Origin: Bacteroidota bacterium
GTDB taxonomy: Bacteria; Bacteroidota; Bacteroidia; Cytophagales; Hymenobacteraceae
DNA: 16,066 nucleotides
NCBI GenBank assembly: GCA_023424725.1
Contig: JAFADQ010000202.1
Span: forward strand, 1 to 16,066
Direction: 5' to 3'
Shown here piece after piece: positions 7,257 through 13,689 of this stretch. The notes beneath the pieces were generated by a model. The model was not told the DNA's origin. It made no database searches and was given only the letters and a program-made list of their open reading frames with translations. Numbering within the stretch: position 1 is the first letter of the stretch; each line of letters starts with the position of its first letter. The position numbers and the translations under genes were made by a program.

Positions 7257-7874
7257 TTATTTGCCCAGCGCGTAGCGGTAATGCTTGTTCAGGTATTCGG
7301 TATTTACAAGCACCGGAGCGGGGGTATCGGCATTGCTTATTTCCAGATCCCAGTCGCCGCCTTTGCCTGTCAGGTTACTCGACATATAAATTTTGCCGGG
7401 GAAATAATCTTTCAGCGATGTCATCAGCTTCTCGCCGTTTTTGCCGTTCCCAACCTCACTGGTGTAAATTAATAACTGCGCGTCGGGCGCCAGCACAGGC
7501 GTAATTACCGAAAAACCTTTACCGATAAATTTCAGGTTGCGCGGCGATATTTTATCGCCACCCAGATCGAACTGACCGCTTTTGCCAGGGCTGAATACAG
7601 CTATGGAGCCGATGGTTTCGTTAGACTTGTTGCACTGCCGCGATATTCTTTTAAAAACGTCGTCTATTATCTCGTGATCGCGTACTACGTATACCTTCAC
7701 CGACTCGTCGAGGCCTTTAATTAAGGTGCGCGAATGCGGCAGCGAGCTGTTTACAATGGCGATGTTAACTACACCAGGTGCTGCTACGGCGTCTGCTTTT
7801 GGCTGAGCAAAGGCTGGTAACGCAGAAAAGAATACAGCAGAAAGTATAAAAGCGAAGGGTACTAATTTTCTCAT
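7257..7874 (-). CDS. Secreted DUF4347-like protein with altered active-site residues
   Basis: A 205-residue protein with a Sec signal peptide (cut likely after ALPAFA, residue 23). The rest follows the DUF4347 pattern end to end: VNSSLPHSRTLIKGL, VVRDHEIIDDVFKRI, SIAVFSPGKSGQFDLG (90-105), LLIYTSEVGNGKNG (134-147), KIYMSSNLTGKGGDWDLE (161-178). DUF4347 usually stands at the N-terminus of giant surface proteins and has SHG and YGC motifs, suggesting a caspase-like His-Cys pair. Here the corresponding residues are S-P96-G and Y-T-S139, so both are lost. It is therefore probably a non-catalytic, small, free-standing secreted version ending shortly after the domain (VNTEYLNKHYRYALGK). Family assignment is from remembered motifs and is fairly sure; function is unknown. 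It is a single gene, convergent with the response regulator. Confidence 0.72.
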   Translation of the reverse strand: MRKLVPFAFILSAVFFSALPAFAQPKADAVAAPGVVNIAIVNSSLPHSRTLIKGLDESVKVYVVRDHEIIDDVFKRISRQCNKSNETIGSIAVFSPGKSGQFDLGGDKISPRNLKFIGKGFSVITPVLAPDAQLLIYTSEVGNGKNGEKLMTSLKDYFPGKIYMSSNLTGKGGDWDLEISNADTPAPVLVNTEYLNKHYRYALGK

Positions 7875-8329
7875 GGTGGTATTCTTTAATTGTTTAAGTA
7901 TAATAAATAAAGGTAACTCAATTTTTGTAATATTTTCTACTACAAACCGAAATTTGTAGTAAAACGCATCCGGAACAATAAATCAAAGATATTTATCTTT
8001 TCCGAAGCCTAAATATAACACCAATAGTTTTAAATCTGCTACTTCGTACGCCAATTCCAACAAAAAGGCTGATTGGGAGGCTATTTAGTTTAACATTTTT
8101 ATCTACAAGGTTGTAGTATTTAATATGTCGTTATAGATATATAGCAGCAATTATGCACCGTGCTTTTTTTGTAAATTGTTTAGTTAATTCTGATAGAAGA
8201 AAATTTGGGCTAAAACCAACTTGAAGAGTAAGCGGACATATTTTCTTATCAAAAACAAATAAGAACGCGGCGCAATTAGGCAACCTTTATAGCTGCGCAA
8301 CCAGTATTAAAACTCAAAACCGTTTTTAT
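7875..8329. other. 455-bp intergenic region with two palindromes
   Basis: This AT-rich gap between the divergent DUF4347-like and small lipoprotein genes has no credible coding frame. It holds a 9-bp-arm inverted repeat at 7938-7961 (listed separately) and a 16-bp palindrome at 7985-8000 (AAAGATA-TT-TATCTTT). I see nothing else. Confidence 0.5.
7938..7961. promoter_or_regulatory. Inverted repeat upstream of the DUF4347-like gene, possible operator
   Basis: Perfect 9-bp arms TACTACAAA and TTTGTAGTA around CCGAAA. It is centred about 75 bp before the start codon, near where regulators or RNA polymerase would bind. A TACCTTTA box (minus strand, 7908-7915) resembling the -7 consensus lies between it and the gene. 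The operator role is inference. Confidence 0.35.
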
Positions 8330-8524
8330 ATGAGAGCTCCTTTTTGCCTGCTGGGTGTGTTTTGCCTGCTCTGTGCCTGCAACCCGCGCAACCCCGAAAC
8401 CAACGTGCCCGATGCCACAATTGTAAACGGCGCTGCTGCACCGCCATCGGGCCACGCCCACCCCGAAAACATACCCGACACGCTGCACATAGAAGAATCG
8501 GACACGGCGGTGCATAAAAGGTAG
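8330..8524 (+). CDS. Very small lipoprotein
   Basis: A 64-residue product starting MRAPFCLLGVFCLLCAC, a short hydrophobic signal ending in a lipobox-like LCAC with lipidated C17, then a mature tail of about 47 residues rich in Pro, Asn, Asp and Glu (NPRNPETNVPDA..., HIEESDTAVHKR). No domain is recognisable; the tail looks disordered. A stem-loop follows the stop closely, supporting a real short transcript. Small lipoproteins of this build are common in Bacteroidota. It is short, so coding status is not certain. Confidence 0.55.
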   Translation: MRAPFCLLGVFCLLCACNPRNPETNVPDATIVNGAAAPPSGHAHPENIPDTLHIEESDTAVHKR

Positions 8525-8540
8525 GCTGTAGCCAAAAACA

Positions 8541-8571
8541 CCAATGCCATCGGTTAGAGCGATGGCATCGG
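8541..8571 (+). terminator. Stem-loop after the small lipoprotein gene
   Basis: A 12-bp stem (8541-8552 with 8560-8571, one mismatch; core ATGCCATCG / CGATGGCAT) with a 7-base loop, 16 bp after the stop. The following bases (TTTATGATT) are only weakly T-rich, so termination is probable, not certain. Confidence 0.5.
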
Positions 8572-8583
8572 TTTATGATTTAT

Positions 8584-8615
8584 GCTGTAACGGCCTATTA
8601 ATTGGCCTTTGCAGC
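8584..8615. repeat. Intergenic CTG/CAG dyad element with GGCC arms
   Basis: A 32-bp element: GCTG (8584-8587), GGCC (8592-8595), an A/T centre containing ATTAAT, GGCC (8604-8607) and CAGC (8612-8615). It is the cleanest dyad of the family, with the centre AT-rich but not a homopolymer. It lies between the two tiny lipoprotein genes. Confidence 0.6.
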
Positions 8616-8734
8616 CTTTCAGTTATATATATCAAACCCCGGAAATCACGAAAAACAAAATGCTACCGAACACCTCGCACCTTACTTTCCGCCGGTTACG
8701 TATATAGCGGCAACACTAAACAACAGCTATAAAG

Positions 8735-9049
8735 ATGAAATATTCTGCTCTTATACCCGCTTTTCTGGCCTTCGCAGCCTGCACACAATCTACAGAAACT
8801 ACTACTAACCGCACGGTTACTGCCGAGGGCGATACCATTGTTACCACCACAACCACCACCTCCAGCCGCGGGCTCGACTCGGCCAGGTTTGGCAGCACCG
8901 GCGAGCGCCTGGAAAATACCGGCGCCGAAATAAAGCAAAACCTGAAAGAAGGCGCCCGCGGAGCAAAAGAAGAATGGAAAGAAACAAAGCAGGAGCTAAA
9001 GGAGCGCCGCAATAACCGCGACACGGTTGTGGTTACCAAAGACCGCTAA
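8735..9049 (+). CDS. Small lipoprotein with charged helical tail
   Basis: A 104-residue product: MKYSALIPAFLAFAAC is a short signal with a weak lipobox (FAAC; the -3 residue is Phe), then a Thr-rich segment (about 17-45, including a run of six Thr), then a Lys/Glu/Arg-rich amphipathic helix (about 62-93: EIKQNLKEGARGAKEEWKE...) and DTVVVTKDR. If lipidated it would sit in the envelope with an extended linker and a helical tail that could form a coiled coil. No known domain is recognised. The plain MKY start and the codon use, similar to neighbours, make it a likely real gene. Confidence 0.68.
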   Translation: MKYSALIPAFLAFAACTQSTETTTNRTVTAEGDTIVTTTTTTSSRGLDSARFGSTGERLENTGAEIKQNLKEGARGAKEEWKETKQELKERRNNRDTVVVTKDR

Positions 9050-9094
9050 GCGGCAACAGAAATCTTTGCGCAGTGCAAAATATCCATAACCGGG

Positions 9095-9127
9095 CTGCGA
9101 GGGCCATTTTAGCACCTGTGAGGGCCA
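9095..9127. repeat. Two 12-bp direct repeats 21 bp apart upstream of the PpiD gene
   Basis: CTGCGAGGGCCA at 9095-9106 and CTGTGAGGGCCA at 9116-9127 match at 11 of 12 positions. The 21-bp period is two turns of the helix, as in tandem binding sites. The second copy runs on into AAAACCGCTGCAT and resembles one half of the intergenic dyad family, so it may instead be a repeat relic. Confidence 0.45.
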
Positions 9128-9197
9128 AAAACCGCTGCATATACTTTATAGCAGATATTTAATCTGTTTTTATCTTTTCTCTATTTGCCATATAAAT

Positions 9198-9228
9198 TTT
9201 GATTTTAGGTTGTCTACTGCTTATTTTG
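9198..9228 (+). promoter_or_regulatory. Candidate Bacteroidota-type promoter of the PpiD gene
   Basis: TTTG at 9198-9201, an exact 19-base spacer, then TTATTTTG at 9221-9228 (7 of 8 matches to TAnnTTTG). The start would fall near 9235, giving a leader of about 23 bases before ATG 9258. This is the best promoter match I found in the window. Confidence 0.5.
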
Positions 9229-9257
9229 CAAGTCTTTAAGTAAGGTAGCACACATAT

Positions 9258-11366
9258 ATGGCTTTAATTAACAAGATCAGAGAGCGTTCTGGTCTGGCAA
9301 TCGGTATCATTGCGATCTCGTTAGGCGCATTTGTTCTCTTAGGAGATTTCCTGAACTCTAACTCATCTCTGATGGGCAACTCTCAGATCGTGGGCGAAAT
9401 AGCCGGCGAAGAGATAGACTACAACGAGTTTCAGGAAGAGATGATGAGGGTGGAGCAGAACTTCGTAGCCCAGAACGGACAAGGCCCCACAGAGGCCGAC
9501 ATGCCGGGCCTACGCGAGCAGGCCTGGAACCAGCTTATCTTCAAAATAGCTTTCCAGAAAGAGTTCGACCGCCTGGGCATTACCGTAACCGACGAGGAAA
9601 TGGTAGACATGGTGCAGGGTAACAACGTGCATCCTGCTATTCGCCAGGCATTCGTAGATCCGCAAACCCAGCAGTTCGACCGCTCGCAGGTAGTAAATTA
9701 CCTTAAAAACTTCGACCAGCTGCAGCCCGAGCAGCGCGCCATGTGGACTAACTTCGAGGCCAGCCTTGGCCCCGACCGCCTGCGCACCAAGTTTACAAAC
9801 CTGATGAAAAACTCGGAGTATGTAACCACCGCCGAAGCAAAGCAGCACCACGCCGCGCAAAATGCCAAAGCATCTGTAAAATTCATGTACATCCCGTTCT
9901 TCACCATAAACGATACCACTATTAAGGTAACCGACGACGAACTGGAAGCTTACCTGAGCAAAAACCGCGAACGTTATAACCCTGAAGAAGGCCGCTCGCT
10001 GCAATACGTGGCTATATCGGTAAACCCATCGGGCGCCGATAGCGCCAATATCCGTAACGAAGTTGCCGAACTGGCAAAGCAATTCCGCAATGCCGAAAAC
10101 GATTCTATGTTTGTTCGCGCCAATTCTGATGCAGATTTTAATGCTGCTTACATAGGCATGAGCGATTTGCCTCAGGCACTCCGCGACCAAATGCCGCTAC
10201 AAACCGGCACTGTTTATGGCCCCGTGCTGGAAAACAACAGCTACCAGCTTTATAAAGTAATAAATACAAAAGAAGATTCTGTAAGCGCTATCCGCGCGAG
10301 CCACATTTTATTTAAAGCCAACGGCGAAACCGACGAAGCAAAAGCAGAAGCCCAAAAGAAAGCCAGCGAAGTACTTGCCCAGATTAAAGGCGGCGCATCT
10401 TTCGAGGAAATGGCGCGCCAGCACGGCACAGACGGAACAGCTGCCGTTGGCGGAGACCTGGGCTGGTTTACACAAGGCCGTATGGTAAAAGAGTTTGAAG
10501 ATGCCGTATTTAACTTTAACAGCACCGGTTTGCTTCCGCAGCCGGTTAAAACGCAGTTTGGCTACCACATTATTAAAGTTACAGAGCCCGAAACAAGCCG
10601 CAAATACCAGCTGGCAACCGTAACCCGCAACATAGAATCCAGCGACGACACGAAAGACGAAGCTTTCCGTAAGGCAGACGAGCTTGCCGGCACCAGCACA
10701 GACCTGGCCAGCTTTAACGCCAACATCGCTAAAGACCAAACGCTGGTAAGAACCGAAGCCGTAAACATTGGCCCTAACGACCGTAACATTAACAATGTAA
10801 CCAACGCGCGCGAAGTAATTCGCTGGGCATATAGCGATGTAGCCACCGTTGGCGCGGTATCGCCGGTGTTCGAAACAGACGATAAATTTGTAGTAGCCGT
10901 ATTAACCGGCAAGCGCCAAAAAGGCCAGCCTAAAGTAGAAGACCTTCGCGAAGAGCTAACGGCCGCCGTTCGAACCGAGAAAAAGGCCGAAATGATTCTG
11001 AACAAGCTGAAAGGAGTTAACGGAACTTTAGACGAGATGGCTGCTAAATACGGCGCCGACGCTACCGTAAAAACCGCCGACAACGTTACGTTTGGCGCCA
11101 ACACCATTCAGGGCCTCGGCACCGAGCCTGTGGCGGTTGGAAAAACCTTCTCGCTAAAGCCGGGCGCCCACACCGCTCCGTTTAAAGGCGAAACCGGTGT
11201 AATCGCTATAGAGCTGGTATCGTTAACGCCGGCCGGCGAGCCAGGAGATTTAACTGCCATTAAAAAGCAGCTTGCCTCTACCCGCTCTATGCGCGCCGAA
11301 GGCAACATTTACGAAGTAGTAAAAGAGAAAGCCGATATTAAAGACAATCGCGCTAAGTACTTTTAA
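9258..11366 (+). CDS. ppiD: PpiD-like membrane-anchored peptidyl-prolyl isomerase
   Basis: A 702-residue periplasmic foldase. The N-terminus MALINKIRERSG with a single membrane helix (about 11-31) anchors it in the inner membrane. A SurA/PpiD-type N-terminal chaperone domain follows (VGEIAGEEIDYNEFQEEM onward). One parvulin (PPIC rotamase) domain spans about 344-440, with ASHILF, a helix of SEVLAQIKGGASFEEMA, GGDLGWFTQGRMVKEFEDAVF and QFGYHIIKV. A long C-terminal chaperone region runs to the stop. The family helps proteins emerging from the Sec translocon fold before reaching the outer membrane. Length is close to that of Bacteroidota PpiD proteins and somewhat longer than the 623-residue E. 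coli protein. It is transcribed alone, with a promoter-like sequence just upstream and a strong terminator. Confidence 0.93.
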   Translation: MALINKIRERSGLAIGIIAISLGAFVLLGDFLNSNSSLMGNSQIVGEIAGEEIDYNEFQEEMMRVEQNFVAQNGQGPTEADMPGLREQAWNQLIFKIAFQKEFDRLGITVTDEEMVDMVQGNNVHPAIRQAFVDPQTQQFDRSQVVNYLKNFDQLQPEQRAMWTNFEASLGPDRLRTKFTNLMKNSEYVTTAEAKQHHAAQNAKASVKFMYIPFFTINDTTIKVTDDELEAYLSKNRERYNPEEGRSLQYVAISVNPSGADSANIRNEVAELAKQFRNAENDSMFVRANSDADFNAAYIGMSDLPQALRDQMPLQTGTVYGPVLENNSYQLYKVINTKEDSVSAIRASHILFKANGETDEAKAEAQKKASEVLAQIKGGASFEEMARQHGTDGTAAVGGDLGWFTQGRMVKEFEDAVFNFNSTGLLPQPVKTQFGYHIIKVTEPETSRKYQLATVTRNIESSDDTKDEAFRKADELAGTSTDLASFNANIAKDQTLVRTEAVNIGPNDRNINNVTNAREVIRWAYSDVATVGAVSPVFETDDKFVVAVLTGKRQKGQPKVEDLREELTAAVRTEKKAEMILNKLKGVNGTLDEMAAKYGADATVKTADNVTFGANTIQGLGTEPVAVGKTFSLKPGAHTAPFKGETGVIAIELVSLTPAGEPGDLTAIKKQLASTRSMRAEGNIYEVVKEKADIKDNRAKYF

Positions 11367-11385
11367 GAACCAAGGCTGCAAGGCA

Positions 11386-11424
11386 CAAAAACAGGGCTGT
11401 TTCGGAAGAAGCAGCCCTGTTTTG
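11386..11424 (+). terminator. Rho-independent terminator of the PpiD gene
   Basis: Stem AAAACAGGGCTG (11388-11399) with CAGCCCTGTTTT (11412-11423), continued inward by a wobble and three pairs to a GGAA tetraloop, then TTTTGTTTTT. It lies about 20 bp after the stop. The preceding GGCTGCAAGGCA (from 11374) resembles the box seen after other stops. Confidence 0.92.
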
Positions 11425-11442
11425 TTTTTAGAAGGATTGATA

Positions 11443-11474
11443 TTTGACAGCGATTTTACTACTGAATTATTTTA
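11443..11474 (+). promoter_or_regulatory. Weak promoter candidate of the periplasmic TPR gene
   Basis: TTTG at 11443-11446, 20 bases, then TTATTTTA at 11467-11474 (6 of 8 to TAnnTTTG). A rival box, TATCTTTA at 11527-11534, fits the -7 element better but would leave almost no leader and has no -33 partner. Confidence 0.28.
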
Positions 11475-11537
11475 CCGGCTAAAATAAAACCAAACCCCGC
11501 GCTGTTATGGTTAGTAGATAAAATAGTATCTTTATTT

Positions 11538-13370
11538 ATGCGATTCTCTAATTTTCTTTCTTTATCTGTTTTTACGCTGCTGTTAACGCTGGCAATGCTG
11601 CTGGTACCAAATTTAGTGCTGGCGCAAACCAATAATATTGCCCTGGCAAACGAGTATTACCGCAAAGGCGAGCTGGAGAAAGCTGTGGCGCTGTACGAAG
11701 ATCTGGCAAAAGACGACCGGCAGTTTAACGTTATTTACCAAAACTACCTGAACGCGCTAATGGGGCTCGGCGATTTTAAAGAAGCCGAAAAACTGGCAAA
11801 GCGGGCGCTCCGTCAAAACAAAAACAACCCCGCCTACGAGATAAACCTGGGCAAAGTATACCAGCGCAGCGGCAAAACAGAGCAGGCTACCAAACAATAC
11901 GAGAAAACGATTGCGGATGCCTCCTTGCAGATGATACCAAACCTGGCGGCCGCCTTTCAGATGAACGAGCTGCCCGATTACGCCGAGAAAGCCTACCTTC
12001 AGGGCCGCAAAATGGCTAAAAACGAAACGCTGTATATTCCTAACCTTATTGGGTTGTACATGCAGCAGCGCGATATTCCGAAACTGATAGACGAAGCCCT
12101 TACCTACGCCAGCCTTAACCAGGGCAACCTGGCCTACTCGCAAAACATGCTGCAAAACACGCTGCAAGAAGATAAAGAGTTTGACATATTAGAAGCCGCC
12201 CTTATTTCGCGCACCCAAAAGCAACCTAACGAAACAGCTTTTCCGGAAATGCTGATCTGGCTGTATACCCAGAAAAAAGATTTCTTTAACGCGCTGCTGC
12301 AGGCCAAATCGCTCGACAGGCGCTTGCGCTCCGGCGGTGTTAGGGTAATGGAGCTCGGCAACATCAGCCTTAAAAACAAAGATTACGAAAGCGCCATAGA
12401 GGCCTTCGATTACCTGGCCAAAGAATACCGCGACGGCCCCTTTTATGCCCAGGCCCGCCAACGCTTAATAAACGCGCGCGAAGAACAGGTAAAAAACACT
12501 TTCCCGATAGATAAAGAAAAAATAAAGGCGCTGATAACCGAATACGACCAATACCTGGCCGAGCTGGGCCGCAGCCCCGAAACCGTAGAGGTTATGCAGA
12601 GCATTGCCGTGCTGCAGGCTTTTTATTTAGACGATAAAGAAAAGGCCATTAAAATGCTGGAACAGGTAATTGCCACACCGCGCGCCAATGCCAATATTGT
12701 AGCCCAGAGCAAACTGCATCTCGGCGATATTTACCTCCTCAAAAACGAACCCTGGGAAGCGACTTTACTGTACTCGCAGGTAGAAAAATCGCATAAAGAA
12801 ACCCCGATAGGCCACGAAGCCAAGCTGCGCAACGCCAAGCTAAACTATTATAAAGGCGAATTTGAGCTGGCGCACGAGCACCTCGATATTCTTAAAATGG
12901 CTACCTCGCGCGAAATTGCCAACGATGCCATGAAGCTCAGCATTCTGATAACCGACAACATGGCCCTCGATACCACGCCGTATGCCATGGAAGATTTCGC
13001 CCGATCAGAACTGATGTTATTCCAGAACAAATACCTGCAATCGCTTTCGCTGCTGGATAGCATGCTGATACGCTACCCCGGCCACAGCATTACCGACGAG
13101 GTGTATTTTCAGAAAGCGCAGATTTACCACCGCATGGGCGACCACCAGCGCGCTGTAGAAAATCTGAATCAAATTATAGACAACTATAAGCAGGATATAC
13201 TAAGCGACGATGCTTTGTTTATGCTGGCCACCATTTACGAAGAAAACCTGAACGACAAAGCCAGGGCCCAGGAGCTGTATACCAACATTCTTACCAAACA
13301 TCCCGGCAGCTTGTTTGTGGTAGAAGCCCGCAAGCGCGTACGCAAACTTCGCGGCGATGTGGTAAATTAG
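11538..13370 (+). CDS. Periplasmic tetratricopeptide-repeat protein
   Basis: A 610-residue protein with a Sec signal peptide (hydrophobic core about 8-28, cut after NLVLA before QTNN). It is almost wholly helical with TPR repeats at both ends: N-terminal units ANEYYRKGELEKAVALYEDLA, YLNALMGLGDFKEAEKLAKRAL and INLGKVYQRSGKTEQATKQY; later units LHLGDIYLLKNEPWEATLLY, LRNAKLNYYKGEFELAHEHL, YFQKAQIYHRMGDHQRAVENL and FMLATIYEENLNDKARAQELY. The last units have the spacing seen in BamD/YbgF-type periplasmic TPR proteins. TPRs bind partner proteins or peptides, so a scaffold role in the envelope is likely, but no partner can be named. It lacks a lipobox. It lies 171 bp after the PpiD gene and is separated from it by a terminator, so it is its own unit. 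Confidence 0.9.
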   Translation: MRFSNFLSLSVFTLLLTLAMLLVPNLVLAQTNNIALANEYYRKGELEKAVALYEDLAKDDRQFNVIYQNYLNALMGLGDFKEAEKLAKRALRQNKNNPAYEINLGKVYQRSGKTEQATKQYEKTIADASLQMIPNLAAAFQMNELPDYAEKAYLQGRKMAKNETLYIPNLIGLYMQQRDIPKLIDEALTYASLNQGNLAYSQNMLQNTLQEDKEFDILEAALISRTQKQPNETAFPEMLIWLYTQKKDFFNALLQAKSLDRRLRSGGVRVMELGNISLKNKDYESAIEAFDYLAKEYRDGPFYAQARQRLINAREEQVKNTFPIDKEKIKALITEYDQYLAELGRSPETVEVMQSIAVLQAFYLDDKEKAIKMLEQVIATPRANANIVAQSKLHLGDIYLLKNEPWEATLLYSQVEKSHKETPIGHEAKLRNAKLNYYKGEFELAHEHLDILKMATSREIANDAMKLSILITDNMALDTTPYAMEDFARSELMLFQNKYLQSLSLLDSMLIRYPGHSITDEVYFQKAQIYHRMGDHQRAVENLNQIIDNYKQDILSDDALFMLATIYEENLNDKARAQELYTNILTKHPGSLFVVEARKRVRKLRGDVVN

Positions 13371-13401
13371 CACTGGCTTGAGCTAAAGCTAAAACGAAGC
13401 T

Positions 13402-13488
13402 GCTGGCGCAAGGATTTCCTTGTGCCTGCCGAAGGCAAAATAATCGGATATTGTCCTGCGGGCGGCACAAGGAAATCCTTGCGCCAGC
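13402..13488. repeat. REPIN-like double palindrome with perfect 25-bp arms
   Basis: Arms 13402-13426 and 13464-13488 are exact reverse complements over 25 bp, separated by 37 bases. Each arm is itself a near-palindrome (GGCGCAAGGA against TCCTTGTGCC, 9 of 10), so the element is two REP-like palindromes in inverted orientation. The central part contains a small TGCC-GAA-GGCA hairpin. It has no T-tract, so it is not a normal terminator. It lies 32 bp after the TPR gene. Confidence 0.75.
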
Positions 13489-13600
13489 GGCACCTGCTAT
13501 AATTTTGATCTGCCGTCCTGAGCCATTCTAAGTCGATTCACTTTCATCCGGTTTCAGAAGAAAATTACGGAAAAAACCGGCCAGCCTTGTGAGCCGGCTC

Positions 13601-13631
13601 TTTCACCTCAGCAAAAAAAACAGCACATTTG
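13601..13631 (+). promoter_or_regulatory. Weak promoter candidate of the glycosyltransferase gene
   Basis: TTTC at 13601-13604, a 19-base spacer, and CACATTTG at 13624-13631 (7 of 8 to TAnnTTTG). The leader would be about 50 bases and would contain a dyad-family relative at 13654-13680 (CTGCAGGCGCC, five A, CCGCC). Confidence 0.3.
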
Positions 13632-13689
13632 TAGTTGGCTAATAGCCTGTTACCCTGCAGGCGCCAAAAACCGCCCTGCCACAACCCAA

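Noticed and set aside
8544..8808. Short plus-strand frames between the two tiny lipoprotein genes
   Set aside because: They run through the stem-loop and the dyad repeat, overlap each other and the next gene, and have no signal or domain features.
11374..11400. Counting the sequence after the PpiD stop as a full dyad-family copy
   Set aside because: Its right half is the left arm of the terminator hairpin, so the similarity beyond GGCTGCAAGGCA cannot be separated from the terminator.
13402..13488. Reading the double palindrome as a CRISPR fragment or transposon end pair
   Set aside because: There are only two arms in inverted, not direct, orientation, with no spacer series, no transposase frame and no target-site duplication.
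13571..13600. CCGGC/GCCGG pairing and GAGCCGGCTC palindrome as a terminator of the TPR gene
   Set aside because: The stem is only about five pairs, the loop is long and the T-tract is interrupted, so it is too weak to call beside the clear terminators elsewhere.
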